DNA of 64,000 nucleotides from DASVEG01 sp035540495 (GCA_035540495.1 DATLGL010000045.1:1-64000); one strand, 5' to 3'. Counted from the stretch's first letter, positions 54,801 to 63,271 are shown. The notes: generated from the sequence alone by a model not told the origin. Numbers and translations are program-made.

Positions 54801-55368
54801 GTCGATCGCCGCGGCGGAAGGCGCGAACGACCGTGACGCGCTAGCGCACGCCTACTACCTCCTCGACGCGGCGTACACCGACCTCGGTCACCCCGACAGC
54901 CGGCGGTACCGCGAGCTGGCCCTGCCGATCTATCGAGAGCTCGGTGACCTCGTCGGTGAGGCCGACGTCTTGAACAACCTCGGCATCGACGCGTACTACG
55001 AGGGCGATCTCGACGAGGCGCTCGCGTACTACGAGAAGTGTCGTGCGGTCAGAACACGGGCTGGAGACGTGATGGGCGCGGCGGTGGCCGCGAACAACAT
55101 CGGTGAGGTGTACTCAGACGTCGGCCGTCTCGACGACGCGGCGCGTCTGTTCGACGACGCGTTGCGGGTGTTCGAGGCGGTGGACTACCCGATCGGGATC
55201 GCCCTCGTCCGCGGGAACCTCGGGCTGCTCGCTGCTCGGGCAGGGCGAGCCGACGAGGCGCGCGCGCTCTTGGTCGAAGCCAAGGCGCGGTTCGCAGCGC
55301 TCGGAGCGACGCCCTATGTCGCAGAGATGGAAGACCGCCTCGGGCGGATCGACGAGGCGCTCGTCTGA
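51862..55368 (+). CDS. Tandem class III cyclase, STAND ATPase and TPR protein
   Basis: 1168 residues from TTG (GAGGAG at 51844-51849); GTGs at 51880 and 51892 are alternatives. Cyclase domain 1 (about 45-200) has both metal aspartates (Asp55 in VFADISGFT, Asp105 in LKFGGDALL) but lacks the Asn/Arg motif. Domain 2 (about 255-400) lacks the first Asp (VAFLHFGG) but has GDAVNLAARV with Asn378 and Arg382. The two halves therefore complement each other, as C1 and C2 do in animal adenylyl cyclases. Then come a P-loop ATPase (ADTGMGKSQL, about 473-482; LLLVVEDGFWMDD) and C-terminal TPRs (LNNLGIDAYYEGDLDEALAY). The order matches soluble adenylyl cyclase ADCY10. It is cytoplasmic. cAMP is the likely product (inference). 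Confidence 0.87.
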   Translation: MRRRWGVQAGVNSQPTAGFTANVGYGLDEYVPRLVRDGWCDARYRSVEGTLVFADISGFTNLSERLARSGRAGAEELVTAISSVFTPLIDDIVAVGGDVLKFGGDALLFLVTGEEHAARAVSAAVAMRATLRRVGVISTGTGTVRLRMSVGVHSGTFECLLVGRDHEELVIVGPAASTTVLMESTADAGEILVSADTASQIPTACIGAAKGQGWLVKRRPHRVPDVGRSTAAAASEIFVPIALRGRLAAIVAESEHRYVTVAFLHFGGVDELLARAGLAETHRRINELAATVVEICEQLDVTIICTDIADDGGKFMLACGAPDAVDDAEGRMLRACRGILDRDHGLPVRIGVNRGPVYAGAVGSPRRFTYSTMGDAVNLAARVMGKARPGQVLATASVVDNCGRRFDLAPLEPFMVKGKSQPVRAYAVGRVRHGQSTLRPGAAEFIGRTSELALLRDRATAAASGRGAAVEIVADTGMGKSQLVAEATATWVHRRIEVACEQYDSATPYFATRQLLRAALGIDDVADRAAAGRALERAVSEAVPALARWTPLIAIAIDAEVDMTEDVAQLAAQFRRARLAELTVELLDAVVREPLLLVVEDGFWMDDASAEVIAAVVRAAAARAWLVLVTTRPNQSSGMSRLDGVAISIELGPLRRDDAAEIFRSVVGRWPSPHVLDELVARAGGNPLFTVELASVIGRDGLDAVPPSIEGLVSAHLDRLDVEDRRCLRYASVAGTTTSLDLLERAIGDLVPSLADAHQLERLREFVEVGDDGVFTFRHDLYRRVAYEALPFRRRRELHGRIADAIVAEHGDEPDVLPLLSMHYREAQRLPETWRYSVLAGARATEQYAPVEAARFYERALHVAPKLGVPAEEVCTVAQALGDAHRLAAQYDQATRAYKEARRSAGDVIATAEVMLREGVVRERMGRYKAAVRWYLRALRTLPSGPESRVRSLEAQLSVELAAARYRQGRLQECIDACLSSIAAAEGANDRDALAHAYYLLDAAYTDLGHPDSRRYRELALPIYRELGDLVGEADVLNNLGIDAYYEGDLDEALAYYEKCRAVRTRAGDVMGAAVAANNIGEVYSDVGRLDDAARLFDDALRVFEAVDYPIGIALVRGNLGLLAARAGRADEARALLVEAKARFAALGATPYVAEMEDRLGRIDEALV

Positions 55369-55394
55369 AGCTCGGCGGTGGCCGGCGTCGCCGG

Positions 55395-57872
55395 CTACTC
55401 GAAACGCAACGCGGTGACCGGATCGAGACGCGCGATGCGGCGGGCGGGGGCGACCGACGCGGCACCAGCGATCACGACCACGATCGCCGCCAGTGCCGGG
55501 AGCATCCCCGTAGGCGCCGCGAACGGCACCGAGAACCCGAGCGCCTCGCTCGAGTTCGTCAACACCGCGCGCGCCAGGACCCAGCCGAGCGGGATCGACA
55601 GCACGAACGCGACCGCACCCATCGTCAACGACTCGACCAGCACCATCCGACCCAACGCGCCGCGCTGGATGCCGACCGCCCGAAGGATGCCGATCTCGCG
55701 GGTCCGCCGCAGGATCGTCATGCCGAGCGTGTTCGCGAGCCCGAGCATGCCGACGACCGCGGCCACCCCGATCACCGCGAGGAACGGGCGGAAGTTCTGG
55801 CGGATCTGCTCCTGGGCCAGGGCGTGCTCGGCGTCCATGGTGTTGATCCAGTAGCCGGGCCGATCGCCGACGACCTCCTCCACCTGCGCGCGCAGCGCCT
55901 CCCTCGTGACGCCCTCGGCGGCCTTGAGCTCGAAGCCGGTGACCGCCCCGGCGCCGAACCACTTCACGCCGTCGGCGAGTCCGACGATCACCCGCACCCC
56001 CGTCTCGGGTGTCGCGTAGATCCCGGCGACGGTGAAGTCGCGGAGGCCCTGCGTCGTCTGCATCGGGAGCGCGTCGCCCCGGCCGACTCCCACGCGCCGC
56101 GCATACACCTCCGGCACGATGACCGCGTTGCCTGCTTCGAGCGCTGCCCTGGCTGACGCGTCGTCACCATCCGACCACGGGAAGCCCTGCATCCCGAAGA
56201 ACGAGTCGGTCTCGATGACCGCGAGCTCGACGCTCTGCCGGTCGGCGCCGATCGACGTCCGGCCGCTACGGAAGGCGGTCGCAACGCCGACACCGTCGAG
56301 GTCCCGCACCGCGTCGGCGACGTCGTCGGGCATCCCGTTCCAGGCGGCCATCGTGACGTCCGCTCGGTAGCGAACCTCGAAGCCACGGTCGAGTGCCGCG
56401 AGCAGCGACCCCTGCACGCCGCCGAGCGTGAGAACGAGGGCGAGCACCACCATCAACAGCCCGAGCGTGTACGCCGACCGTGTCCGCTCCCGCACGAGGT
56501 GGTTCACCGCTGCGTCGCCGAGACCCGGGGCGAGGCGCGACGACGCCTTTCCCACGAGGCGGGCGATCGGCCCGAGCACGACCGGCACCAGCAGGACCGC
56601 GCCGAGCAGGAACAGGAGCGGTGCCGTTCGTACCGCGCCGCCGACACCACCGATCCGCTGGAGGACCAGCGCCGCTGCGACGAGCGCGGCGCCGACGAGC
56701 CACGCCGGCCCGAGGCGGGACGGGTCGGTGTGCCGTTCGCGCATGGCGTCGACGGGCTCGGCCTTCGCGGCCCGCCACGCAGGGAAGAAGGCTGCCGCGG
56801 GCGGGGTGAGCAACCCCACCGCTATCGCGGTGATCACGCTCCCGCTCTCGATGGTGAGGCCGGTGCGGGGGAGGTTGTAGACGACCTGCGCGAGCCGCAG
56901 CAGCACCGTTCCGACGAAGGCGCCGACGACCAGCCCGAGGGTCGTGGCGACCACGCCGAGCACCGCCGCCTCGCCGAGCACCGCCCGCACGACGTCGCGC
57001 CGGCGGGCGCCGACCGCTCGCAGCACGCCCCAGGTCCGCGTCCGCTCCGCGACCGACGTCGACATCGTCAGATAGATGAGGAACCCGCCGACGAAGGCAG
57101 CCATCAGGCCCAGCATCCCGAACGCGCCCTGGATGAGCGCGGCGGAGTTGCGCAGCCCGTCGCCGGCGTCGACCTGGAGGCGCAACGCGTCGCCCGCCAC
57201 CGCGGCGTGCTGCGCGGCCCACTCTCGCGCCGACGTCCCCGGCGCGAGCTCCACCCACATCGACTGCACGACGTCGCCCTGTCCCTGGATCCGCGACGCC
57301 GTCTCGAACGACGTCAAGCCGTTGGAGTCCGGCCAGTCACCGATGCGGACGACCGTGAGGGCGACTGGTCCGTTCCTCGTCACGAGCTCGACCGGGTCGC
57401 CGAGCGACACCCCCAACTCGCTCGCGCGCTGGCGCGAGAGCGAGATCTCGTCGGCGCCGGGCGCAGGGTCGCGTCCTTCGAAGCGACCGGCCTCACCTGG
57501 ACGAGCGCGGAGAACGGTGTGGTCCGGTCCCTCGACGTGGCGATGGCCGAGCACGTTGAGTTCGGTGTCGCTGCCGGCAACCGTCGCGTTGATGAAGACG
57601 GATGCCCAGGCCTGGCTCACGCCGGGCAGGGCGCCGAGCTGGTCGAGCAACGGTGCTGGGATCGTGTTGCCGTAGCTGCCGATCGGCTCCACCCGCACGC
57701 CGGGCACCGACGCACTCCCGACGGATCGGTCGATGCCGTCGCTGATGCTCGCGTTGGTGGCGAGGACGCCGAAGAGCACGGCGACGCCGAGGGTGGCACC
57801 TATGGCCGTGAGCAGGTACCGCGCCGCGGAGCGACGGACGCTCCTGACCCCCAGTGCAGAAATGGAGCGCAT
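55395..57872 (-). CDS. MacB/FtsX-type ABC transporter permease
   Basis: 825 residues from the ATG of MRSISALGVRSVRRSAARYL; an ATG 8 codons upstream, at 57896, leaves only 8 bp to the divergent ATPase gene. There is an N-terminal helix, then a MacB-like outer domain. Two FtsX blocks follow, each with three helices (LMAAFVGGFLIYLTMSTSVA, ERTRTWGVLRAVGARRRDV; later LGLANTLGMTILRRTREIGI). This is the fused 10-helix permease of mechanotransmission ABC systems for lipoproteins, peptides or drugs. The partner is the divergent ATPase. The substrate is unknown. Confidence 0.88.
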   Translation of the reverse strand: MRSISALGVRSVRRSAARYLLTAIGATLGVAVLFGVLATNASISDGIDRSVGSASVPGVRVEPIGSYGNTIPAPLLDQLGALPGVSQAWASVFINATVAGSDTELNVLGHRHVEGPDHTVLRARPGEAGRFEGRDPAPGADEISLSRQRASELGVSLGDPVELVTRNGPVALTVVRIGDWPDSNGLTSFETASRIQGQGDVVQSMWVELAPGTSAREWAAQHAAVAGDALRLQVDAGDGLRNSAALIQGAFGMLGLMAAFVGGFLIYLTMSTSVAERTRTWGVLRAVGARRRDVVRAVLGEAAVLGVVATTLGLVVGAFVGTVLLRLAQVVYNLPRTGLTIESGSVITAIAVGLLTPPAAAFFPAWRAAKAEPVDAMRERHTDPSRLGPAWLVGAALVAAALVLQRIGGVGGAVRTAPLLFLLGAVLLVPVVLGPIARLVGKASSRLAPGLGDAAVNHLVRERTRSAYTLGLLMVVLALVLTLGGVQGSLLAALDRGFEVRYRADVTMAAWNGMPDDVADAVRDLDGVGVATAFRSGRTSIGADRQSVELAVIETDSFFGMQGFPWSDGDDASARAALEAGNAVIVPEVYARRVGVGRGDALPMQTTQGLRDFTVAGIYATPETGVRVIVGLADGVKWFGAGAVTGFELKAAEGVTREALRAQVEEVVGDRPGYWINTMDAEHALAQEQIRQNFRPFLAVIGVAAVVGMLGLANTLGMTILRRTREIGILRAVGIQRGALGRMVLVESLTMGAVAFVLSIPLGWVLARAVLTNSSEALGFSVPFAAPTGMLPALAAIVVVIAGAASVAPARRIARLDPVTALRFE

Positions 57873-57904
57873 CGGACGGAAGCCTCGCGCGATCATTCGG
57901 TTCG

Positions 57905-58627
57905 ATGCTCGAAATTTGCGCGGTCTCGAAGAGCTATCGGACAGGCGCCAACGAGGTGACTGCGCTGCGCGACGTCGACCTGACCGTCGGCTCCGGTGAG
58001 CTCGTGGCGATCATGGGGCCGTCGGGGTGCGGCAAGTCGACGCTGCTCCACGTGATGGGCGCGCTCGACACCCCCACCTCCGGTGACGTCGTCCTGGAAG
58101 GGCGCCGGCTCGGTGACCTCTCCGACACCGAGCGCACCACCATCCGGCGCGACGACGTCGGTTTCGTGTTCCAGTTCTTCAACCTCGTGCCCGTCCTCAC
58201 CGTCGCCGAGAACATCGCCCTGCCGGCTGTCGTCGGGCGGATGCCGGCCAAGCAGCGAGCGGAGCGGCTCGCCGAGGTGCTCGACCTGGTCGGCCTCGCC
58301 GGGCTCGCCGATCGGATGCCGAACCAGCTGTCCGGTGGTCAGCAGCAGCGGGTCGCAATCGGCCGGGCGCTGTTCAACCGCCCGTCGCTGCTGCTCGCCG
58401 ACGAACCGACCGGGAACCTCGACCACGCTGCGGGCCGCGAGATCCTCGACCTGTTCTGCTCGCTGCACGCGAGCGGGCAGACCGTCGTGATCGTGACCCA
58501 CGACCCCGGTGTCGCTGCGGCCGCGCAGCGCGTCGTGTTCCTCCACGACGGGCGCGTCGTCGCGGACGTGCAACCACGCAGCGCCCGGTCGCTGCTCCGC
58601 CGCCTCACGTCGCTGCAGCCGGCCTAG
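57905..58627 (+). CDS. ABC transporter ATPase (LolD/MacB type)
   Basis: 240 residues from ATG (MLEICAVSKSYRTGANEVTA). Walker A is GPSGCGKSTLL. The Q-loop is FVFQFFNLVPVLTVAEN, the signature LSGGQQQRVAIGRAL, Walker B LLLADEPTGNLD, and the switch His is in VIVTHDP. It is the type that pairs with FtsX-like permeases and drives export or extraction rather than import. Its TAG stop shares the palindrome CTAG (58624-58627) with the convergent ATP-grasp gene. Confidence 0.93.
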   Translation: MLEICAVSKSYRTGANEVTALRDVDLTVGSGELVAIMGPSGCGKSTLLHVMGALDTPTSGDVVLEGRRLGDLSDTERTTIRRDDVGFVFQFFNLVPVLTVAENIALPAVVGRMPAKQRAERLAEVLDLVGLAGLADRMPNQLSGGQQQRVAIGRALFNRPSLLLADEPTGNLDHAAGREILDLFCSLHASGQTVVIVTHDPGVAAAAQRVVFLHDGRVVADVQPRSARSLLRRLTSLQPA

Positions 58628-59523
58628 CTGCCGCTCCGCCGGGCGTGCTCTCGGTGGAGCCACTCATCGACCGCAGCGGCGAACGGCGCGGCTGCTTCGG
58701 GAGTGTGCTCGAAGAAGAGGAAGGGCTCGATCGCCTCGAGCTCGATCAGCAGCGGCTCGCCGCTGTCGCCGCGGACGATGTCGACGCGGGCGTACAGCGG
58801 TCGACCGAGGTGAGCCGGTATCGCACCGACCGCGTCCAGCGCGAACGCACGGAGCTCGTCGTCCAGGTCGGCCCGACCTGTGTGCTGTTCGATGGCGAGC
58901 GAGAGGTCGTCGACGGGTGCCGCGCCGGTGACGAGGATGCCCCCCTTGCGCACCGCATGCGTGGCGGCGCCGTCGACGACGTAGACACCGACCTCGCCCT
59001 GTTCGTCGACCGAACGCAGGTGGGGCTGGATCATCGCGACGCCGCCGTCGGTCGCGATCGACCCTGCGTGCGCGACGCCCTCGGCCGCTCCTCGAGTGCG
59101 CGAGTAGCTCGCGCTGTGGCGCCCGCCGCACGACACCGATGGCTTCACGACGAAGCGTTCCCATGGCACGGCAGGCACATCGTCGCCGGGCTCGACCCAC
59201 AGCGTCGACACGACCGGCACGCCCACCCGCTCCAGGTCGCGCAGGTACCGCTTGTCGGTGTTCCACTCGAGCAGCGACGCGTCGTTCGTCAGCGGGAGGA
59301 GCGCCTCCACCTCTCGTGCCCAACGGATGAACTCGTCGCGCGCGTCGACGTAGTCCCACGTCGTGCGGATCAGCGCGCCGACGAACTGGTCGGGGTCGAG
59401 CAGACGACCCCACGGCACCGTGACGCCCTCGATCCCGACGTGGGCGAGCGCGCCGAGGAGGTGCTCGCCGTCGCCCCACAACTCGGCGCTGTCGCGAGCG
59501 GTGACGATGGCCAGCCGCCTCAT
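58624..59523 (-). CDS. ATP-grasp ligase-like enzyme
   Basis: 299 residues. It is an ATP-grasp fold of the RimK/DcsG-like group. The N-terminal domain is RLAIVTARDSAELWGDGEHL and GALIRTTWDYVDARDEFIRW. KRYLRDLERVGVPVVST starts the ATP-binding part, the ATP lysine is in WERFVVKPSVSCGGRHSASY, and the metal site is LLIELEAIEPFLFF. Relatives join an amino group to a carboxylate using ATP (for example in cycloserine biosynthesis), but no substrate can be named. It starts 3 nt after the stop of the M14 carboxypeptidase gene, so the two form an operon. Confidence 0.8.
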   Translation of the reverse strand: MRRLAIVTARDSAELWGDGEHLLGALAHVGIEGVTVPWGRLLDPDQFVGALIRTTWDYVDARDEFIRWAREVEALLPLTNDASLLEWNTDKRYLRDLERVGVPVVSTLWVEPGDDVPAVPWERFVVKPSVSCGGRHSASYSRTRGAAEGVAHAGSIATDGGVAMIQPHLRSVDEQGEVGVYVVDGAATHAVRKGGILVTGAAPVDDLSLAIEQHTGRADLDDELRAFALDAVGAIPAHLGRPLYARVDIVRGDSGEPLLIELEAIEPFLFFEHTPEAAAPFAAAVDEWLHREHARRSGS

Positions 59524-59526
59524 CGA

Positions 59527-61254
59527 TCAGCCGAGGGTGACGGTGGAGCGCACGACACCGGCGCGCTGGTGGCGCGCGACGAGGTCGACCGTCGCGCCGG
59601 CGGGGCCGCGAACGACCCATTCGGCCTTCGCTCGATCGAGCGTGGCATCGGAAGCAGCACCGAAGCCGCCGAGCATCGCGTTCTTCAACGCCCGCCCGGA
59701 GAGCTGAGCGAGTTGCTGCTTCGCATCGGTGCCCACGAGCGTCACCGGCCCTTCGTCGCCCTCGGGTAGCACGATCTCTGCTTCCACCGGCCGCACGGCC
59801 TTGCGGTCGACCGCCTTCTGGGTCACGTTCGTGGGCAGCCATCCTGCGTTCTGCACGACCATGCGGATGCGCCACGCGTCGCCACCGAGGTCTTCGACCG
59901 ACGTCGAGTGCAGCGACAGCTCCGGTGCGATCAGCACGTGCCAGATCGCCCAGTCGGCATGCGGTGCGACCTCGGCCTCGAGGAGGTGGGGCGGCGGGTT
60001 CCGGAAGCAGAATGCGGTGTTCCACCCACCGAGCTCGACCCGACCGAGTTGCGGGTGGTCGTAGGAGTACCACTCGACGAATCCCTCGCCGCCGAGCTGC
60101 TCGTCGCTCCAGGCGAGGAGCTTGAGGTCGTCGTCGAGGGGGTGGTCGAGCCACCAGTCGATGAACTTCATGTCCTCGATCCCCGCGGCGCGCTGAGGGC
60201 TCCAGAACTCGGTCGTCCACGCGTAGACGCCGAGGTGGTCGTAGGCCCAGTCGTCCGCGACGCCCGTGATGACCTCCTTCGGGTCGTACTTGAAGTCGTG
60301 GTACACGCTCACCGCGGGATACCCCGTGAGCTCTGTCGCCTTCTGGCCGATGACCTTGAACACGCGCAGGTCGAACGTCGGCAGGTGGTCGTCGGCGTGG
60401 GTGCCGTACGGCCGCAGGTGCACGCCGGAGTACGTGTGGTACTGGATGAACGCGCACACGTTCGGCCGGTCGATCAGGCCCTGCACGACGGCGCGGATCT
60501 CCGGCTCCGATGTGGGATACGGGCCGGCGCCGTACTGCTCGCCTTCGGGGCGCCACTCGATCGGGTAGTTGCGGTTCATGTCGAGCCCGGCGAGCGCGGG
60601 CGCAGGCTTGATGGTGACTCCGTCGAAGTTCTGGATCTCCCCCTCGGTGAGGAGCCGGTAGTACGGGCCGGTGCCGCTTTCGACGGGGTCTCGCGGCACG
60701 AGCAGGCGGTGGTCGGCCGACGACGTCTTCCACGTGCCGTTCGCGTCTTCGATCCGCATCATGAGGATGCGCCCGTCGCCGTCCATGTCCTGCGCGATGA
60801 GCCCGTCCTGCTGATCGGTCAGCGGGTACGGACGAGCCGATGACCGCACGTACCGCGGCCGCTCCGCCATGGCGAGCTCGGCGCCGTCAGGGCCCATGCG
60901 CGGGACGACGTAGAAGGTGCGGGTGTCGACGGCCCGGGTGACCGTGTCGTCCGCGCCGTACTGCGTCAGCAGCTTGTTGATGAGGTAGAGCGCGGCGGTC
61001 GAGCCTGTGAGCTCGGTGGCGTGGATGTTGGCGTCGATCCAGATCGCGGGCTTCTCGTCATGCGGCCCCGTCGCCGTGTTCGTGATCGTGCACAGCCAGA
61101 TGTCGCGGTCTTCGTACGACTTCCCGATGCTCGAGAGCTCCATCAGGTCGGGGTACGCGGCCGCGAGAGCCTCGAGGATCTCGGTCAGCTCCGGGAACTT
61201 GACGAAGCGATCGAAGGGAACGTGGACGCCTGAGGTGGGAGTGTCCGCCGACAT
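59527..61254 (-). CDS. M14-family zinc carboxypeptidase
   Basis: 575 residues from ATG (MSADTPTSGVHVPFDRFVKF). Zinc ligands are His and Glu in IDANIHATELTGS and His in AFIQYHTYSGVHLRP. DMNRNYPIEW is the substrate-carboxylate Arg/Asn motif, and the catalytic Glu is in VYAWTTEFWSP. A C-terminal beta domain follows. No signal peptide is seen, so it is probably cytoplasmic. The frame extends upstream over the divergent PI-PLC gene, but only as shadow. It precedes the ATP-grasp gene in the same transcript. A peptide made or trimmed by this pair is a possibility (inference). Confidence 0.9.
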   Translation of the reverse strand: MSADTPTSGVHVPFDRFVKFPELTEILEALAAAYPDLMELSSIGKSYEDRDIWLCTITNTATGPHDEKPAIWIDANIHATELTGSTAALYLINKLLTQYGADDTVTRAVDTRTFYVVPRMGPDGAELAMAERPRYVRSSARPYPLTDQQDGLIAQDMDGDGRILMMRIEDANGTWKTSSADHRLLVPRDPVESGTGPYYRLLTEGEIQNFDGVTIKPAPALAGLDMNRNYPIEWRPEGEQYGAGPYPTSEPEIRAVVQGLIDRPNVCAFIQYHTYSGVHLRPYGTHADDHLPTFDLRVFKVIGQKATELTGYPAVSVYHDFKYDPKEVITGVADDWAYDHLGVYAWTTEFWSPQRAAGIEDMKFIDWWLDHPLDDDLKLLAWSDEQLGGEGFVEWYSYDHPQLGRVELGGWNTAFCFRNPPPHLLEAEVAPHADWAIWHVLIAPELSLHSTSVEDLGGDAWRIRMVVQNAGWLPTNVTQKAVDRKAVRPVEAEIVLPEGDEGPVTLVGTDAKQQLAQLSGRALKNAMLGGFGAASDATLDRAKAEWVVRGPAGATVDLVARHQRAGVVRSTVTLG

Positions 61255-61296
61255 GGGGCGGGAGGGTACTCGGGTCGCCGCAGCGAACCCCTGAGG

Positions 61297-62406
61297 ATGA
61301 GACGCCCGCCGCTGCTCGCACTGCTCGCCGCCCTCGTGGCTCTGACGGTCGCTCCGGTCGCGGCATCGGCGTCGTCGGGCACGAAAGGCGGCAAGGGTCC
61401 GCTGCGGATGAACCACGTCCAGGCGCGGGGCTCGCACAACTCGACGCACCAGGACCACAACGGCTCCCTGCCCGGCGTTCCTCCGTGGGACTACTCGCAT
61501 CCCGCGCTCGACGTGCAGCTCGAGGAGCAGGGCGTGCGCCAGGTGGAGCTCGATCTCCACTTCAACTGGGCCCGCGACGACATCGAGGTGTACCACGTGT
61601 GGTTCGCGGACGACCGGTCGAGCTGCACGCTGCTGCGCGACTGCCTCGCGCTGATCCGGTCGTGGTCGGACGCTCACCCGGGCCACCACCCGCTGCTCGT
61701 CCTGCTCGAGCCGAAGGACGGGCCGCTCGAGGACGAGGATCCCTTCACCCGCCCCTTCGGCACCTACGAGTACCAGCGCCTCGACGAGATCCTGCGGGAG
61801 GTCTGGCCGGATCGGGTGGTGACGCCCGACAGCGTCACCGGCCGGGGCACGACGCTGCGCCAGTCGATCGTCGAGCGCGGGTGGCCGAAGCTGGCCGATG
61901 TCCGCCAGCACGTGACGTTCCTCATCGACGGCGACGACCACGGCACCGCGTACAGCAACGGGTACACGTCGCTCGCGGGCCGCATGTCGTTCGTCCAGGC
62001 GCCGGAAGAGTCGCCCGTCGCGGCGTTCGTCGGACGGGGCGGAGGCAGCGGGAAGTACGACCGCATGAGCAGGCTCGTCGCCCAGGGCTTCATGGTCCGA
62101 GACCTCGCCGGCGACCCCCGTGCCGCGCTCGCGGCAGGCGCGCACTACATCAGCAACGACACCCCGACGATGAGTGCCTACGACGACGCAGGGATGCGGC
62201 CGTCGCGCTGCAACCCGGTGACCACCCTCGACGTGTCGTGCACCGCCGAGGCCATCGAGACGCACGCACACCGCGACGGCTACGCGACGAGCGGGACCGT
62301 GTCCGGTGACGATCCGGCCGCGGTGATCGGCGACAAGGTCGACCGGCTCGTCGTGCGGTCGGCCACGGCCGCGGCGGATGCGGTCACGAACGGACGCCAG
62401 CCGTAG
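61297..62406 (+). CDS. Secreted PI-PLC-like phosphodiesterase
   Basis: 369 residues with a signal peptide (LLALLAALVALTVAPVAASA). It is a PLC-like TIM barrel of the calcium-dependent PI-PLC (PF16670) family. The first catalytic His is in VQARGSHNSTHQ, and the second in RQVELDLHFNWARDDIEVYH. LLVLLEPKD, VTFLIDG and HYISNDTPT are further barrel strands. It probably acts on phospholipid or related phosphodiesters outside the cell. It is 11 nt upstream of gpmA on the same strand, and divergent from the M14 gene with a 42-bp gap. Confidence 0.85.
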   Translation: MRRPPLLALLAALVALTVAPVAASASSGTKGGKGPLRMNHVQARGSHNSTHQDHNGSLPGVPPWDYSHPALDVQLEEQGVRQVELDLHFNWARDDIEVYHVWFADDRSSCTLLRDCLALIRSWSDAHPGHHPLLVLLEPKDGPLEDEDPFTRPFGTYEYQRLDEILREVWPDRVVTPDSVTGRGTTLRQSIVERGWPKLADVRQHVTFLIDGDDHGTAYSNGYTSLAGRMSFVQAPEESPVAAFVGRGGGSGKYDRMSRLVAQGFMVRDLAGDPRAALAAGAHYISNDTPTMSAYDDAGMRPSRCNPVTTLDVSCTAEAIETHAHRDGYATSGTVSGDDPAAVIGDKVDRLVVRSATAAADAVTNGRQP

Positions 62407-62417
62407 ATTCCGACGGC

Positions 62418-63197
62418 ATGTACACCCTCGTCCTCCTGCGGCACGGCGAGAGCCAGTGGAACAAGGCGAACCTCTCGACGGGCTGGCAAGACGTCGACCT
62501 CACGGACAAGGGACGGGAGGAGGCGCGTCAGGGTGGGCGGCTGATGGCCGACGCCGGGCTGCGGCCTGACGTCCTCCACACGTCGCTGCAGAAGAGGGCG
62601 ATCCGAACCGCGCAGCTCGCCCTGAGCGAGATGGACCTCGACTGGATCCCCGTGAAGCGGAGCTGGCGGCTCAACGAGCGCCACTACGGCGACCTCGAGG
62701 GCAAGAACAAGACCGAGACGGCGGAGAAGTACGGCGAGGAGCAGTTCAAGATCTGGCGGCGTTCGTACGACACCCCGCCTCCGCCGTTGGATCTCGACGA
62801 CGAGCGCCACCCCCGCTTCGATGCTCGCTACCGCGACCTCCCGGCCGACGTGCTGCCCGCGACGGAGTGCCTGAAGGACGTCGTCGCCCGCTTCCTCCCC
62901 TACTGGGTGGACGGCATCGTCCCCGACCTGCGGGCTGGAAAGACGGTCCTCGTCGGCGCCCACGGCAACTCGCTGCGGGCGCTCGTCAAGCACCTCGACG
63001 GCATCAGCGACGACGAGATCCCGGGGCTCAACATCCCGACGGGCGTCCCGCTCGTCTACAACCTCGACGAGTCGCTCACCCCGCAGGGCGAGCGCCTCGA
63101 CTGGGCCGGTGGGATCCGGGGCCGCTACCTCGGCGACCAGGACGAGGTGAAGGCGAAGATCGCCTCCGTCGCCGCCCAGGGCACCAAGAAGGATTAG
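62418..63197 (+). CDS. gpmA: 2,3-bisphosphoglycerate-dependent phosphoglycerate mutase
   Basis: 259 residues. The phosphohistidine motif is LVLLRHGESQWNKANLSTGW. The second catalytic His is in VLVGAHGNSLRALVKHLDGI, and the family segment RRSYDTPPPPLD is present. It interconverts 3- and 2-phosphoglycerate in glycolysis/gluconeogenesis. Length is typical. It is followed by the second copy of the dispersed palindrome, which separates it from the convergent glnB. Confidence 0.96.
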   Translation: MYTLVLLRHGESQWNKANLSTGWQDVDLTDKGREEARQGGRLMADAGLRPDVLHTSLQKRAIRTAQLALSEMDLDWIPVKRSWRLNERHYGDLEGKNKTETAEKYGEEQFKIWRRSYDTPPPPLDLDDERHPRFDARYRDLPADVLPATECLKDVVARFLPYWVDGIVPDLRAGKTVLVGAHGNSLRALVKHLDGISDDEIPGLNIPTGVPLVYNLDESLTPQGERLDWAGGIRGRYLGDQDEVKAKIASVAAQGTKKD

Positions 63198-63207
63198 CCC
63201 GTTCGAA

Positions 63208-63250
63208 CTGTGAGTAGTTGTTCGAGGTCAGGTCGAACAACTACTCACAG
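63208..63250. repeat. Palindrome, copy 2 of the dispersed element
   Basis: Two perfect 18-nt arms (beginning CTGTGAGTAGTTG) surround a 7-nt loop, 10 nt after gpmA and 21 nt from the convergent glnB stop. It differs from 12583-12625 at only four positions, three of them in the loop and one in an arm. It can act as a bidirectional terminator here. Confidence 0.8.
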
Positions 63251-63271
63251 AACACGAGGGCGGCGGGTGCG

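Noticed and set aside
59527..62271. 914-residue version of the carboxypeptidase
   Set aside because: The extra 339 N-terminal residues are antisense to the PI-PLC gene, which has a signal peptide and catalytic histidines. The ATG at 61254 gives a complete M14 enzyme.
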